Source: Ensifer adhaerens | GTDB lineage: Bacteria > Pseudomonadota > Alphaproteobacteria > Rhizobiales > Rhizobiaceae | DNA length: 64,000 nucleotides | NCBI RefSeq assembly: GCF_013283195.1 | Contig: NZ_JABEKT010000007.1 | Coordinates: 1 to 64,000, forward strand | Direction: 5' to 3' | Part shown: piece by piece, positions 1-9,045 of the stretch | Position numbering within the stretch: position 1 is the stretch's first letter | Layout: each line of letters begins with the position of its first letter | Position numbers and translations under genes: made by a program | The notes under the pieces: model-generated | Seen by the model: the letters and a program-made list of their open reading frames with translations, nothing else | What the model was told of the DNA's origin: nothing | The model's database searches: none

Positions 1-175
1 CGATCCTGTCCTTGATCAGGTCGTCATAGAAGCGAACCCTTTCGCCATTCTGAGTAACGACGTCGACATTGGGGAAATAGTCCTTTCCCCAACGCGAACT
101 CTTGGCCTCCGGTCCGCCTGGACTGAACAGGAGGATCGCAGTTATCGCCGCGACGGCGACCAACCATCGTTTCAT
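1..175 (-). CDS. SCO1/SenC family copper chaperone, 5' part only
   Basis: The minus strand reads from an ATG at 175 off the left edge of the window, giving about 58 residues. A basic start (MKRW) and a hydrophobic stretch of about 15 residues look like a Sec signal or membrane anchor. They are followed by WGKDYFPNVDVV and then FYDDLIKDRI, the spacing normally seen just before the CxxxC copper site of SCO/SenC thioredoxin-fold proteins; that site lies outside the window. SCO proteins deliver copper or reduce cysteines at periplasmic copper centres. The gene starts 98 bp downstream of the multicopper oxidase on the same strand, so a shared transcript and copper supply to that oxidase are likely. 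The family call rests on the N-terminal region alone. Confidence 0.7.
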   Translation of the reverse strand, partial: MKRWLVAVAAITAILLFSPGGPEAKSSRWGKDYFPNVDVVTQNGERVRFYDDLIKDRI

Positions 176-272
176 ATGGATCTCCAAACAGCAGGCAGGC
201 CGGCGCGGAGCGCGCGCCAGGCTGACGCAACGAGGATAAACGTCTCTCTGGTTGGCCGGCGCGGCCAACCCT

Positions 273-2594
273 TTACGGCGTGACCATGCCTGAGAGCTGC
301 GCTGCCTGAACCGGCTGACTGTCTCTCCAACCCTTGGGCGCACCTTCCGGCATGATCTCCGGAGTCGTGAAAACAACGCCGTCCGGGGTGGGATTAGGGG
401 TCGGGGTCACGGCAGTTTGCGGCGAGCCGGCCACTCCGGTCAGCAACTGGATGCGCGCCAGCATGGCGAAGTCCTCATGAATGGTGTTGTGACAATGGTT
501 GACGTAGGATCCTCCGAACTCACCAAACTGTACCTGGAAGGTGACGCTGCCGTTTTCACCCAGCCGCCAGACATCTTTTCGCTGGAAAGCCTCGGTCGCT
601 TCGAGCTTTAGCCCTTTGCGCGAAATGGTGACGCCCTCCTCGAAGTGGAGGTGAATCGGATGATCCCAGCCGCCGCCGCCGTTCCGATAGGTCCAGTGCT
701 CGACCTCGCCCGCCTTCGGGACCAGCAGGGAAATTCGGTTGGCATTCATGGAATGCGACGTTTCGCCATTGATACGAATGGTCCAGGGGAAATTGACGTA
801 TTCACCGCAATCGGGAACGCACCCGTCCGGCCCACGGGAATCGCCTTCTCCTGATCTGCCGAACTCGACGACCCGGGTGCGTACTGGCGTTACGATCGGT
901 ATCTGTTCGGTCAGTTGCAGCGGAACGCGGCTGACGTCCGGGTCGGTGGCACGGTGGATGACGCCGGGCACATCGACGCTTTCGACGGCACCAACCACCC
1001 GGAACTCAAGCATCGGCCCGACGACCGGGTCCTTGGTGTCGCCCTTGATCGCCTTGACCAGGCTGAGTTCCTCCTTGGGCCCGCGCCCATCGTCATGGCG
1101 GACCTGATTGACGACCCGTATCCGGTCGCCCACCCGGAAACCGGAAAAGTCGACGACGATATCGTACCGCTCTCCCATGCCTTGGACGGGGAGGGAGGTC
1201 AGGGTCAGGGGTGTGACAACAAGGTTCCCGTCATTGGCGATGAACTTGATCGGCACGGGATTGCCCTTGGCATCCGCCAGCGCGAGCTTCAGGAAGCGCG
1301 ACATGCAGGCGTTGAGGATGCGGAAGCGATATTTTCGCGGCAGGACTTCGAAGAATGGCGCATAGCCGAAATTGACCAACGGCACGTCGCCGACCATTCC
1401 GTCCGTATCGAAAATATCGAAGAAGAGCTGCCCCGACGCGTCGCATACACAATCGGAAAAGACCAGGTTGACGTCGAAGTCGATGTTGCCCCAACCCAGA
1501 AGCTTGCCGCTGGGCAGTCGCAGATTGACGCCGTCCGCAAGCTCTTCGTTGCCGCGGTCAGGGCCGCTGTAATAGTTGATCGCACCCAGATTGCCCTTAT
1601 AGACGTTTTCCGCCGTGAAGAAGAAACGGTGGTCGTGCGCCCACAACGATCCCTGCAGTTCGCGGAAGTCTCCCGGCACGTTGACGAGGCCGGTGCTGTC
1701 GTCCGGGCCTGACGCCCGCCGATCTGTGGCCTGGGTGTTGATCTTGTCGCGTCGGGCAAGCGTGGTGCTCCAGCGGTAATCGTAGAACGTGCCTGGGAAG
1801 TGGTGCACATTCGCCGCGCCGTCGCTTTCCGCGCCATTGTGCGCATTGTGGAAGTGAAGCTGGGTCTCGTTGCGGCCGAAGCCGTTGTTCTGTGCCCGGT
1901 TGGCGGGTAGGTCATTGTAGATCCGCGTGATGATGGGTTCGCCGTAGCGACCCTTGATCAGGAACGGAGGCAGATTGCATTCGCCGGTCCTGCCGCCACC
2001 ATAACACCAGACGCTGTCTGGCTGCTGCAGCGGGAAGTGGTCGTGGAAGTATCCACCCCCGCCTTGCGCAATTTGTCCGAGCCTCATGATGTAACCCACT
2101 TTGGGGAAGTACTCGTCCCAGCGCTGATGCGCGAAGATCTCTCCCGGAGGGCGCCCTTCGATCGGACCACGGTAGGTCCGCGGATTGATGAATTGCCTGT
2201 TTGTCGGATCGGCCGAAAAGTCGGTGTGATAGGACAGTCGCTTCGCCGGCCGTTCAGCCAGATGTGCAGGAAACGCCGCATGACCCTGCGACGTGCGCGT
2301 CATCGGCACGGGGTTGAGCAGGTGCAGACGATACATGGGTTGTGAGAACTTCTTGACGCCGAAAAGCGGTGTGCGCGGCGCCCCGGTGGGTACCGCCGCA
2401 TAGGCGCTCTTCGCAAAGGGACTGAGCCCGTTTTTCATCGCGAGCATTCCGCTCGCGGTGAAGATGCCCCATCGCAACAGCTCGCGACGTGTCACCTGTT
2501 CCTGGTTGATCGCTCTTGCAATCTCGGCACGGTTTTCCCGTGCGAGCTGCGCTTCTCTTTGTCGCGCCCGCGACGCATCGTTGGAGATGTACAT
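273..2594 (-). CDS. Tat-exported multicopper oxidase
   Basis: A 773-residue multicopper oxidase. The N-terminus has a long hydrophilic lead, then a twin-arginine stretch (TRRELL, Arg36-Arg37) and a hydrophobic segment ending near AKSAYA, so the enzyme is probably folded and loaded with copper before Tat export. Copper-ligand motifs appear in family order: LHFHN (His247, His249), WAHDH (His320, His322), HPIHLH (645-650) and HCHNTIHEDFAML (700-712), which supplies the His-Cys-His core, the type 1 Cys701 and axial Met711. The protein is longer than CueO/laccase-type enzymes (about 500 residues), with insertions between the first two motifs, and it ends in a Pro/Thr-rich tail. The substrate (Cu(I), Mn(II), phenolics) cannot be told from sequence. 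It is followed by a SCO chaperone gene and is divergent from a type II secretion operon. Confidence 0.92.
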   Translation of the reverse strand: MYISNDASRARQREAQLARENRAEIARAINQEQVTRRELLRWGIFTASGMLAMKNGLSPFAKSAYAAVPTGAPRTPLFGVKKFSQPMYRLHLLNPVPMTRTSQGHAAFPAHLAERPAKRLSYHTDFSADPTNRQFINPRTYRGPIEGRPPGEIFAHQRWDEYFPKVGYIMRLGQIAQGGGGYFHDHFPLQQPDSVWCYGGGRTGECNLPPFLIKGRYGEPIITRIYNDLPANRAQNNGFGRNETQLHFHNAHNGAESDGAANVHHFPGTFYDYRWSTTLARRDKINTQATDRRASGPDDSTGLVNVPGDFRELQGSLWAHDHRFFFTAENVYKGNLGAINYYSGPDRGNEELADGVNLRLPSGKLLGWGNIDFDVNLVFSDCVCDASGQLFFDIFDTDGMVGDVPLVNFGYAPFFEVLPRKYRFRILNACMSRFLKLALADAKGNPVPIKFIANDGNLVVTPLTLTSLPVQGMGERYDIVVDFSGFRVGDRIRVVNQVRHDDGRGPKEELSLVKAIKGDTKDPVVGPMLEFRVVGAVESVDVPGVIHRATDPDVSRVPLQLTEQIPIVTPVRTRVVEFGRSGEGDSRGPDGCVPDCGEYVNFPWTIRINGETSHSMNANRISLLVPKAGEVEHWTYRNGGGGWDHPIHLHFEEGVTISRKGLKLEATEAFQRKDVWRLGENGSVTFQVQFGEFGGSYVNHCHNTIHEDFAMLARIQLLTGVAGSPQTAVTPTPNPTPDGVVFTTPEIMPEGAPKGWRDSQPVQAAQLSGMVTP

Positions 2595-2666
2595 TTAATC
2601 CGCCCCTATAAAATGTAGCCCATGGTCCTCCGATTTGGATTTCAACAAAATAATACGCCCCGACAC

Positions 2667-2678
2667 TTGTGATCACAA
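2667..2678. promoter_or_regulatory. 12-bp perfect palindrome in the oxidase/gsp divergent promoter region
   Basis: TTGTGATCACAA is a perfect palindrome 73 bp upstream of the multicopper oxidase start and about 195 bp upstream of gspF. The surrounding 277-bp gap (2595-2871) is clearly more AT-rich than the flanking genes and contains no convincing gene. The half site TGTGA resembles CRP/FNR-type half sites but lacks their 6-bp spacer, so the cognate regulator is unknown. Confidence 0.35.
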
Positions 2679-2871
2679 TGATTAGAGCAGACTTTAGTCT
2701 TATGAATATTCCGACTTAGATCGAACGATTTGTTCCAGTCTGCCGGTTTTCCAATGTTTCTCTGTTGAGGATATCCGACATTCTCTTATAATTACCTTGG
2801 GCTTAGTATTCGATCCGGCCTTATCGCCAAGGTTGAGTCTTTGTCGGCATACAGAACTCCGATGGTGGTGA

Positions 2872-4092
2872 ATGGTTATGCCGAGCTTTCGGTATCGGGC
2901 TATCGACCAGTCCGGACACATACTAGAGGGCTATCTGGACGCGGCTTCAAGCAGCATGATGATGACTGAGTTGGAGCGCAGATCGCTTCTGCCGATAGAC
3001 ATAGAAGAGGTGAGCCGATCCACCTCCGCACGGCACGCCCCTATCCTCACGGGCAGTGGGCCTTCATACGAAGATGTAACGGCGCTGACCGAGGATCTCG
3101 CGGCCCTGCTTTCCGGCAGCGTTGCCTTGGATCGGGCTCTTCAGATCATCTATCAATCGACCAAACGCCGGGCGCTTTCCGGCATCGTCTATTCGATGTG
3201 GGAAGTGATATCGAAAGGGCACAGTCTTGGCGAGGCGATTGCCGCTTACCCCAAGGCCTTCCCGAGAACCTACGTCAAAATGGTGGAGGTCGCGGAAGTC
3301 GCCGGCAATCTCGACGCAACCCTGCAGGTGATTGCTCAGGACCGGCGGCGTCAGAGTGAACTCAACCGTCGGCTGGCCGCAGCACTTGCCTATCCCTGCC
3401 TTCTGCTGCTTGCCGCGATCGGCGTGTTCTTCTTTGTGCTCATCGTCGTGGTTCCACAGTTCGATCAAGCTCTTGTCGAAACGGGCAACGCGTCGCGCGG
3501 ATCGGAACCTTTGGTGTTCACGCTGTCACGCATTGCCGTCGGACACAGGACATTTTTGGCGTTCGCAGGAGTGGCTCTGGCCGGCGCCGGCATCATCGGA
3601 GCCCGCAGCGACAAGGTAAAAGCGGCCTTGATCTCCCTGCTTCGCCACATCCCTGGGTTCGACACCCTGCTCATGCAGCAGCGCGCCGTCGTCTTCTGTT
3701 CGACGCTTGCGATGCTGAGCAGAAGCGGCGTCGACCTTCCGACTGCACTCCGGCTTATCCGAGATCTCATGCGGGATACGAGCTCCGCCAACCTCGTAGC
3801 GGGAGTTCTCGCTGACGTCCGCGACGGGAGCCGCCTTACCGATGCGCTCACGCGCACTGACTTTCTGCCTGCCTACGGCCTGCAGATGATGCGCGTCGGC
3901 GAAACAATCGGAGAGGCCGACAAGGCGGCATGGCGGGTCGCAACCTACTATGAAACGAAACTCGACCGATCGATCGCGCGCGCCACCGCGATAGCGGGTC
4001 CGATCGTGCTGTTGGCAATCAGCGCCTTCATCGCCTGGATCATCGTCTCGGTGATCACCGCCTTGCTCAGTCTGAACGAATTGCTGCTGTGA
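2872..4092 (+). CDS. gspF: Type II secretion inner-membrane platform protein GspF
   Basis: A 406-residue protein with the duplicated T2SSF domain of GspF/PilC platform proteins: a soluble N-terminal region, a first helical domain (roughly residues 70-190) followed by a strongly hydrophobic segment (LLLLAAIGVFFFVLIVVV), a second domain (about 265-390) and a terminal hydrophobic segment. Length fits the family. GspF sits under the secretin in the inner membrane and couples the GspE ATPase to pseudopilus assembly. A second ATG six bases downstream (2878) is an alternative start. It is first in a tightly packed gsp operon, and its stop overlaps the GTG that opens the gspG frame. Confidence 0.93.
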   Translation: MVMPSFRYRAIDQSGHILEGYLDAASSSMMMTELERRSLLPIDIEEVSRSTSARHAPILTGSGPSYEDVTALTEDLAALLSGSVALDRALQIIYQSTKRRALSGIVYSMWEVISKGHSLGEAIAAYPKAFPRTYVKMVEVAEVAGNLDATLQVIAQDRRRQSELNRRLAAALAYPCLLLLAAIGVFFFVLIVVVPQFDQALVETGNASRGSEPLVFTLSRIAVGHRTFLAFAGVALAGAGIIGARSDKVKAALISLLRHIPGFDTLLMQQRAVVFCSTLAMLSRSGVDLPTALRLIRDLMRDTSSANLVAGVLADVRDGSRLTDALTRTDFLPAYGLQMMRVGETIGEADKAAWRVATYYETKLDRSIARATAIAGPIVLLAISAFIAWIIVSVITALLSLNELLL

Positions 4093-4562
4093 CCCCGATG
4101 AAAACACTCCGTCGCACGACCCCACCCAAACGTAACGCCTGCCGACAGAGGCACGACGAGGGAGAAGGCGGATTTACGCTGCTCGAGTTGCTGGTTGTTC
4201 TGATCATCCTCAGCCTCGTCGCCGGCATCGCCGCGCCGCGGGTGCTCGGATATCTCTCCGAAGCGCGTGTCCGCGCGGCAAAGCTCCAGATCGAGGCTCT
4301 CACCTCGGCGTTCGATCTCTTCTATCTCGACGTGGCGCGCTACCCGACCGAACGGGAGGGCCTGGATGCGCTGGTGGACGGTGCTTCGATCAAGCGCTGG
4401 AAAGGTCCCTACATCCAGCAGGCATCCGTGCCGCTCGATCCGTGGGGTAACCCGTATCAATATCGGATCAGTGACAAGGGGAGGCCGCAGATCATCTCTT
4501 ATGGCGCCGACGGCGTCGAGGGGGGCGCCGATGGTGCGGCCGACATCGCCATCCAGCAATGA
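4089..4562 (+). CDS. gspG: Major pseudopilin GspG
   Basis: Encodes the major type II pseudopilin. A hydrophilic basic leader of about 28 residues ends in Gly before FTLLELLVVLIILS, the prepilin peptidase site with Glu at +5, followed by the N-terminal membrane/polymerisation helix. Downstream are the usual GspG blocks YPTEREGLDAL, WKGPYIQ and DPWGNPYQY, and a C-terminal region rich in Gly/Asp that in the family binds calcium. Start is either the GTG at 4089, which overlaps the gspF stop, or the ATG at 4098; neither has a clear Shine-Dalgarno, which suggests translational coupling. The long leader is unusual but compatible with processing. Confidence 0.93.
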   Translation: MTPMKTLRRTTPPKRNACRQRHDEGEGGFTLLELLVVLIILSLVAGIAAPRVLGYLSEARVRAAKLQIEALTSAFDLFYLDVARYPTEREGLDALVDGASIKRWKGPYIQQASVPLDPWGNPYQYRISDKGRPQIISYGADGVEGGADGAADIAIQQ

Positions 4563-5007
4563 CGCGGCATACGACAGCGGATTTGCGTTGCTCGAGATCC
4601 TGGCTGCGCTCGTCATCGTAGCGCTTGTAGCGGCAATGTCGTTTCCATTCCTGACGCGGGCGAGCCGCGCCATCGGCCTGAAGGTACGCACAGCCGAGAT
4701 CGCCGCACTTTTGCGGCACGGCAGGAACACGGCGATGGAACAGGGACGACCGATCCTGTGTTCCGTCGACCCGCAACGCAGGACGGTTTCCTCGGGGGCT
4801 TCGGGTCGACAGGTGGTTTTGCCCGAAGGAACGACGATGAGGATCGTGAGTTCCGGCCGTCTGCGATCGGCCGATCGTCTTGGGTTTGTCTTTCTGGAGG
4901 ATGGGCGCGCGCTCGGCGGCGTATTGAGCATTACGGGGAGCAACCTGACTTATCGCATAACGGTCAACCCGCTGACGTCAGGCGTCATGCTGTCGGAGAT
5001 TGACTGA
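4531..5007 (+). CDS. gspH: Minor pseudopilin GspH
   Basis: About 158 residues from the ATG at 4531, inside the 3' end of gspG in another frame; an in-frame ATG at 4501 is also possible. The leader ends DSG before FALLEILAALVIVALV, a type IV prepilin-like cleavage site with Glu at +5. The remainder fits GspH/FimT: a conserved AEIAALLRHGRNTAMEQG helix, then a beta-rich domain with RTVSSG and LGFVFLEDGRALGG. Minor pseudopilins cap the pseudopilus and start its assembly. Position between gspG and gspI is canonical. Confidence 0.87.
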   Translation: MVRPTSPSSNDAAYDSGFALLEILAALVIVALVAAMSFPFLTRASRAIGLKVRTAEIAALLRHGRNTAMEQGRPILCSVDPQRRTVSSGASGRQVVLPEGTTMRIVSSGRLRSADRLGFVFLEDGRALGGVLSITGSNLTYRITVNPLTSGVMLSEID

Positions 5008-5017
5008 GGATGCCTCG

Positions 5018-5431
5018 ATGATCCCGCTCGTTGTCCAACCCAATAGACCCGAAGACGAGCGCCGTTCCGACGCGGGGTTCACCCTGTTGGAGGTTCTGGT
5101 TGCCGTCGCAATCCTTGCGGCCGTGGTCTCGGTCGTTCCTCGCAGTCTTGTATCCGCCCGGACGTCGATCGGCCACTCCCGTGCCTGGCTGGAGGCGAGA
5201 CTGGTCGCCGAAGAAGTTTTGGCGGGGGAGCTACGAAGCGGTCGCATGCGGCCGGGAACTTTTTCGGGCGTGTTGCGGGGACACCGATGGCGCGTGGTTG
5301 TCGCGCCAGCTGCGGTCGCCGACGCGCCGCCGAGCAACGGTCGCGTGCTGCTTGAAGCAAGGCTTAACGTCGAGGTCTCCGCGTCGCGCGTCCTAGCTGT
5401 TGACCGTCTTTTGGTCGGAGGCGGCCAATGA
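5018..5431 (+). CDS. gspI: Minor pseudopilin GspI
   Basis: About 137 residues. The ATG at 5018 is preferred because TGAGGA lies 7 bases upstream; an in-frame TTG at 5000 overlaps gspH. The leader ends DAG before FTLLEVLVAVAILAAV, with Glu at +5. The downstream RAWLEARLVAEEVLAGE helix and short C-terminal beta region match GspI, which with GspJ and GspK forms the pseudopilus tip. The stop overlaps the ATG of gspJ. Confidence 0.87.
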   Translation: MIPLVVQPNRPEDERRSDAGFTLLEVLVAVAILAAVVSVVPRSLVSARTSIGHSRAWLEARLVAEEVLAGELRSGRMRPGTFSGVLRGHRWRVVVAPAAVADAPPSNGRVLLEARLNVEVSASRVLAVDRLLVGGGQ

Positions 5432-6093
5432 ACAGTGTCCGCGCACGGAAAGACGAAGGCTTCGCACTCCTTGAGGCGCTGGTCGTGCTGATGCTAACCG
5501 CGCTGGTCCTGCACGCACTCATACTCACGGTTTCGCTCGTAACACGGTCGTCCGCCGCCGCTTCGCAAGGTGCAGCCACGCTTGAAGAGCTTGCGACCGG
5601 CCTTGCCGCAATGCGAAGGGATTTTGCGCAGATCGCTGCAGTCAAGACGGGAACGGAAGCGAATGCGCCGCTCCTGTTCTACGGCAGCGGCGAGGCGCTC
5701 GGGTTCGCCACGCGAACCGATCCGCAGCTTGAGCCGGATCAGTTGGTGTGGATTGCGGTGAGGTCCAGGCCGCCAGCACTCTTGAGGTCGTCGGCGATAC
5801 GGGTTCCCGGGCAGGTGACCTTCGAACGAGCCCGAGCATCCGCACCGATCGCGATATTCGAAGGGGCGTGGCGTTGGCGCTTTTCCTTCGCCGAAACGAC
5901 TGAGCGCGGAACCATCTGGACTGGATCCTGGATTGGGCAGCCGAAGCTCCCCGACATTGTTCGGCTGGAGATCTGGGACAGGTCTGACGAACGGCGGCAA
6001 CCGCTGACGCTGATGATGTCGCCGCACGTCGACTCGCCGTCGGCCTGTCGCGACGGAGAATCGTGCGCGGGAGGTGGCAATGCGACGCGATGA
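5428..6093 (+). CDS. gspJ: Minor pseudopilin GspJ
   Basis: 221 residues starting at an ATGA overlap with gspI. The leader ends DEG before FALLEALVVLMLTALVL (Glu at +5), followed by a long helix with TLEELATGLAAMRRDFAQ, typical of GspJ, and a beta-rich C-terminal domain with a Trp-rich stretch (FEGAWRWRFSFAE). It is expected to form the trimeric tip complex with GspI and GspK. The 3' end overlaps the gspK start. Confidence 0.87.
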   Translation: MNSVRARKDEGFALLEALVVLMLTALVLHALILTVSLVTRSSAAASQGAATLEELATGLAAMRRDFAQIAAVKTGTEANAPLLFYGSGEALGFATRTDPQLEPDQLVWIAVRSRPPALLRSSAIRVPGQVTFERARASAPIAIFEGAWRWRFSFAETTERGTIWTGSWIGQPKLPDIVRLEIWDRSDERRQPLTLMMSPHVDSPSACRDGESCAGGGNATR

Positions 6094-6961
6094 CGGATTT
6101 GCCACGCTCGCCGTTCTTGTTGTCAGCGGTCTGCTCGCAGCGATCGTGTCGATGCTGGTGCTGTTGTCGAGGCCGGCGCTTGTGTTGACGAAGCTCGGCG
6201 CCGACGACCTCGTGATGGAGAACCTTATGGAGAGCGGCGTTGCAGCGGCCGGGTATCTTCTCTTCCTTGCGGATGTCGACGCCGCATCGGTGGACGGCAG
6301 GACAATTCGCCTGCCGAGCGGTAGCGTCATCTTGCATGTTTCGGCGGAGGCCGGACGGGTCGATCTCAATGCGTCACCACGCGAATTGCTGGAGGGTGTA
6401 TTCAAGGCGGCAGGAGGGCAGTCGCTTTCACCCAGGTCGTTCGCCGCCCGGGTCGTCGACTGGCGTGACGAGGACGATGAAAGAACGACGGGCGGCGCCG
6501 AGCGGACGGACTATTTGGCAAGCGATGCAATCGGTCTCCCGGCCAATGTCGCGTTCCAGTCCGTAAACGAGTTGCGCTTCGTTCGTGGTTTGAGCGAAGC
6601 CGACTATGTGCGTCTTCAACCGTTTGTCACTGTCTACAACCGCACGGGCCTGCTCTATCCAGCTGCAACCTCACGCCGTGTCTTGATGGCGATACCCGAG
6701 ATGAGCAATGCGGATGCCTCCGCCTTGAGATCTGTTGAAGCGCCTGGTGCAGAAGGTGAAGATGGCGAACTGCGAGAGCTGTCGCAGCGGTACGACAGCT
6801 TCGTCACGCTGGAGGCACCAAAAGTGTATCGGCTTGACGTCGTTGTTCGCAGCGAAAGTGGCAGAACAAGTGCTGCTCACGTCATCATAGCGGATGCCGA
6901 AGACGAAGCGAAAGGCTATGCTGTGTACGACTGGGCGCCTGCTGGTCGGGGGGCCCGTTGA
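6080..6961 (+). CDS. gspK: Atypical minor pseudopilin GspK
   Basis: About 293 residues. The ATG at 6080 has GGGAGG just upstream; a GTG at 6074 is the alternative. DDG precedes FATLAVLVVSGLLAA; position +5 is Ala, not Glu, which is the hallmark of GspK among pseudopilins. The large alpha-helical insertion domain is visible (VDLNASPRELLEGVF, VVDWRDEDDER, YLASDAIGLPANVAFQSVNEL, RFVRGLSEADYVRLQPFVT). GspK caps the pseudopilus. The gene overlaps gspJ and is followed 16 bp later by gspL. Confidence 0.9.
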   Translation: MRRDDGFATLAVLVVSGLLAAIVSMLVLLSRPALVLTKLGADDLVMENLMESGVAAAGYLLFLADVDAASVDGRTIRLPSGSVILHVSAEAGRVDLNASPRELLEGVFKAAGGQSLSPRSFAARVVDWRDEDDERTTGGAERTDYLASDAIGLPANVAFQSVNELRFVRGLSEADYVRLQPFVTVYNRTGLLYPAATSRRVLMAIPEMSNADASALRSVEAPGAEGEDGELRELSQRYDSFVTLEAPKVYRLDVVVRSESGRTSAAHVIIADAEDEAKGYAVYDWAPAGRGAR

Positions 6962-6977
6962 TGGCGGGGCGGAATGG

Positions 6978-8033
6978 ATGAGTGCTCTTGGCGCATACTT
7001 CAAGCGCGCGATGGCGGTACTTCTCGACGAGATGACGTCGTGGCAGGCGACGATGGGTATCCCGCGCACAGCGCGCGGGACATTTCTTCTTGTCGATGAA
7101 GGGACGAAGCTTGCCTGCTATCGCGTCGGCCGCTCCCGACCCGCGCACAAGGCAGATGGTAAGCGCGCCGACCTGCGCGACGGGTGGCTGAACAAGATAG
7201 TCGGTACACGCCCGGTTGAGCTGCGTCTGGCGGGTGACGGAGTTGTGGTGCGTTCCTTGCGGCTGCCCGCGGCGAGCCGTGGCCACATCGAGGCAATCAT
7301 CCGCCATCAGGTCGAGCAGATCATGCCGTGGCCGTCAGAGAAGATGGTGTACGACTACGACATCCAGGAGAGCGAGGCCGCCCGGTTTTCAGGCCAGTTC
7401 GACGTGCGGCTTGTCGCGACGTCGCTGACCGCGGTGCGCAGCGCAATCGAGCCCTTCCAGTCCGTCGGCATTACCCCCGTCGTTGTGGGGCTTGCGTCGG
7501 ACCCGTCGGATCGCCCAAGCGCGATCAATCTTTTGCCGGGCGCCAAGGCGGCGGTGCGCGCGAGGCGACGGCACAACGCCCTGGTTTGCCTTAGCCTGCT
7601 CGCAGCCGCCGGTGTGGCCCTGCTGGCCTGCGCTGGCTGGAGCGTCAATCACGCTGTCGCCGAAACGGCCCGTATCGAGGCGTCTCTTGCAAGCCTCCGT
7701 GGCGCCGTCGAGACGGCTCGCAAGGAGGCGGAAGCGACGAACGATCCCGGGCTCGACGTGGCGCGTAAATGGGACGCCGTTCCCATGGTCTTGCTGCTGG
7801 AAGAGCTCTCCAGCCGCGTTCCGGACACCACTTACCTTACGGCTCTCGACGTGGAGGACCGTAATGTCCGCGTTACAGGGCTTTCCACAAACGCTGCCGA
7901 TTTGATCAGCCTGCTCGAAGGTTCAGATATGTTGGAGGGCGCCGGTTTTTCCGCGCCGATCGTTCGCGACAACGACAGCAAACTGGAGCGGTTCGAGATC
8001 CTGGCGCATCTCTCGGAAAAGGGCCGGCCATGA
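6978..8033 (+). CDS. gspL: Type II secretion protein GspL
   Basis: 351 residues from the ATG at 6978, preceded by a GGGGCGGA Shine-Dalgarno-like run and beginning just after the gspK stop. A cytoplasmic domain (about 35-190) resembles the actin-like GspL/PilM region; a single membrane helix follows at about 201-221 after a basic RARRRH stop, then a periplasmic PilN-like domain with a coiled stretch (230-260) and a ferredoxin-like C-terminal part (VPDTTYLTALDV onward). GspL recruits the GspE ATPase to the membrane and pairs with GspM. The gspM start overlaps its stop. Confidence 0.83.
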   Translation: MSALGAYFKRAMAVLLDEMTSWQATMGIPRTARGTFLLVDEGTKLACYRVGRSRPAHKADGKRADLRDGWLNKIVGTRPVELRLAGDGVVVRSLRLPAASRGHIEAIIRHQVEQIMPWPSEKMVYDYDIQESEAARFSGQFDVRLVATSLTAVRSAIEPFQSVGITPVVVGLASDPSDRPSAINLLPGAKAAVRARRRHNALVCLSLLAAAGVALLACAGWSVNHAVAETARIEASLASLRGAVETARKEAEATNDPGLDVARKWDAVPMVLLLEELSSRVPDTTYLTALDVEDRNVRVTGLSTNAADLISLLEGSDMLEGAGFSAPIVRDNDSKLERFEILAHLSEKGRP

Positions 8034-8596
8034 GCGCATCAAGCGCCAGCGCGCGACGTGTCACGGCAGCAACGGTTGCTGCGCTTTCCTGTCTGGTGGT
8101 GCTGCCGGTCCTGACGGCTGCGTGGAGTGCGACTGTCGTGTCTCGTCTTGGCGAGCAGAGCAGGAACGACACGGCCCTGGCTGAAACACTCAAATCCAGG
8201 CTATCTGCGCTTGGCGGCGGCGCGGGAAGCGAAGGCGACAGCACGAGCGCACGCGTCTATTTGCAGGGAAACACGCCCGCGATCGCCGGCGCCGAGCTTC
8301 AGAGGCTCGTCACTGATATCATCGGCCAGAACGGTGCTGTGGTCTCGCAGTTCGAATTCGTCGCGTCCGAAGAGGACGACCCGGCCGGCGGCACCGTCGA
8401 AATGCGGATTCTATTCCACAGCACCATCGAACCTCTTCAGAAGATACTGTTCGCCACCGAGACCAATCCGACAGCGCTTGTCTTCAAATCCATCAATATC
8501 GAGAGCCTGGCGTCCGACGAAGAGGCGCTCCATGCATCACCGACATTGCGCGTTTTGGCGCTCGTCGAAGGCTATTGGCGGAGGGCTGAACGATGA
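8030..8596 (+). CDS. gspM: Type II secretion protein GspM
   Basis: 188 residues beginning at an ATGA overlap with gspL. A single N-terminal membrane helix (about 11-37) precedes a periplasmic helix and a PilO-like ferredoxin fold (LQRLVTDIIGQNGAVVSQFEF, then FHSTIEPLQKILF). This is the GspM_b/PilO layout. It is expected to dimerise with GspL in the inner-membrane platform. The family is weakly conserved in sequence, so the call leans on architecture and position. Confidence 0.78.
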   Translation: MSASSASARRVTAATVAALSCLVVLPVLTAAWSATVVSRLGEQSRNDTALAETLKSRLSALGGGAGSEGDSTSARVYLQGNTPAIAGAELQRLVTDIIGQNGAVVSQFEFVASEEDDPAGGTVEMRILFHSTIEPLQKILFATETNPTALVFKSINIESLASDEEALHASPTLRVLALVEGYWRRAER

Positions 8597-9045
8597 CGCG
8601 CCTTCCGGCTTCGCGCTTGTCGGTCATCGCCGTCGCCTTGCTTCTCGCAGGCACGGCGTCGTCCCAATCCCCATCATCCGACGAGGCTCCCTGGCTTCGA
8701 GGTGTGAGCCTCGACAGGCTGGAGGCAACGCGATTGCGTCCATTGTTCACGCCGGCGCGGCAGCCTCCCACCGTCTCCGAGACGGTGGACACGCCAGCGC
8801 CGGTTGCAGCCACGAACGTTGAGATCGTGCCGGACGCCCCGCCAGAGCTCAAGCTCGTCGGCATCATATCGACAGCAGACAGTCAGCAAGCCCTTCTGCA
8901 GGATGCCGCAAGTGGCCAGATTCATCGCCTCAAGGACGGCGAGAAATTTCAGAACTGGAACCTCTCGATTGTCGACAGCCGCACCGTCGCCTTCGAGCAG
9001 AGCGGGCGTAGCCGGGACTACAAGATGTTTCTGCCCCTTCAATGA
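8593..9045 (+). CDS. Small periplasmic GspC/GspN-like protein (HR domain)
   Basis: 150 residues, starting at an ATGA overlap with gspM. A cleavable signal peptide or N-anchor (residues 1-25) is followed by a Pro-rich linker and a compact C-terminal domain (about 85-148) with LKLVGIISTADSQQALLQ, GEKFQNWNLSIVDSRTVAFE. That pattern matches the homology region of GspC, which contacts the secretin periplasmic domains. The protein is far smaller than classical GspC (about 270 residues) and has no PDZ domain. It is the last plus-strand gene before gspE, whose stop abuts directly tail to tail. It could equally be labelled GspN as in other alphaproteobacterial clusters. Confidence 0.65.
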   Translation: MTRLPASRLSVIAVALLLAGTASSQSPSSDEAPWLRGVSLDRLEATRLRPLFTPARQPPTVSETVDTPAPVAATNVEIVPDAPPELKLVGIISTADSQQALLQDAASGQIHRLKDGEKFQNWNLSIVDSRTVAFEQSGRSRDYKMFLPLQ

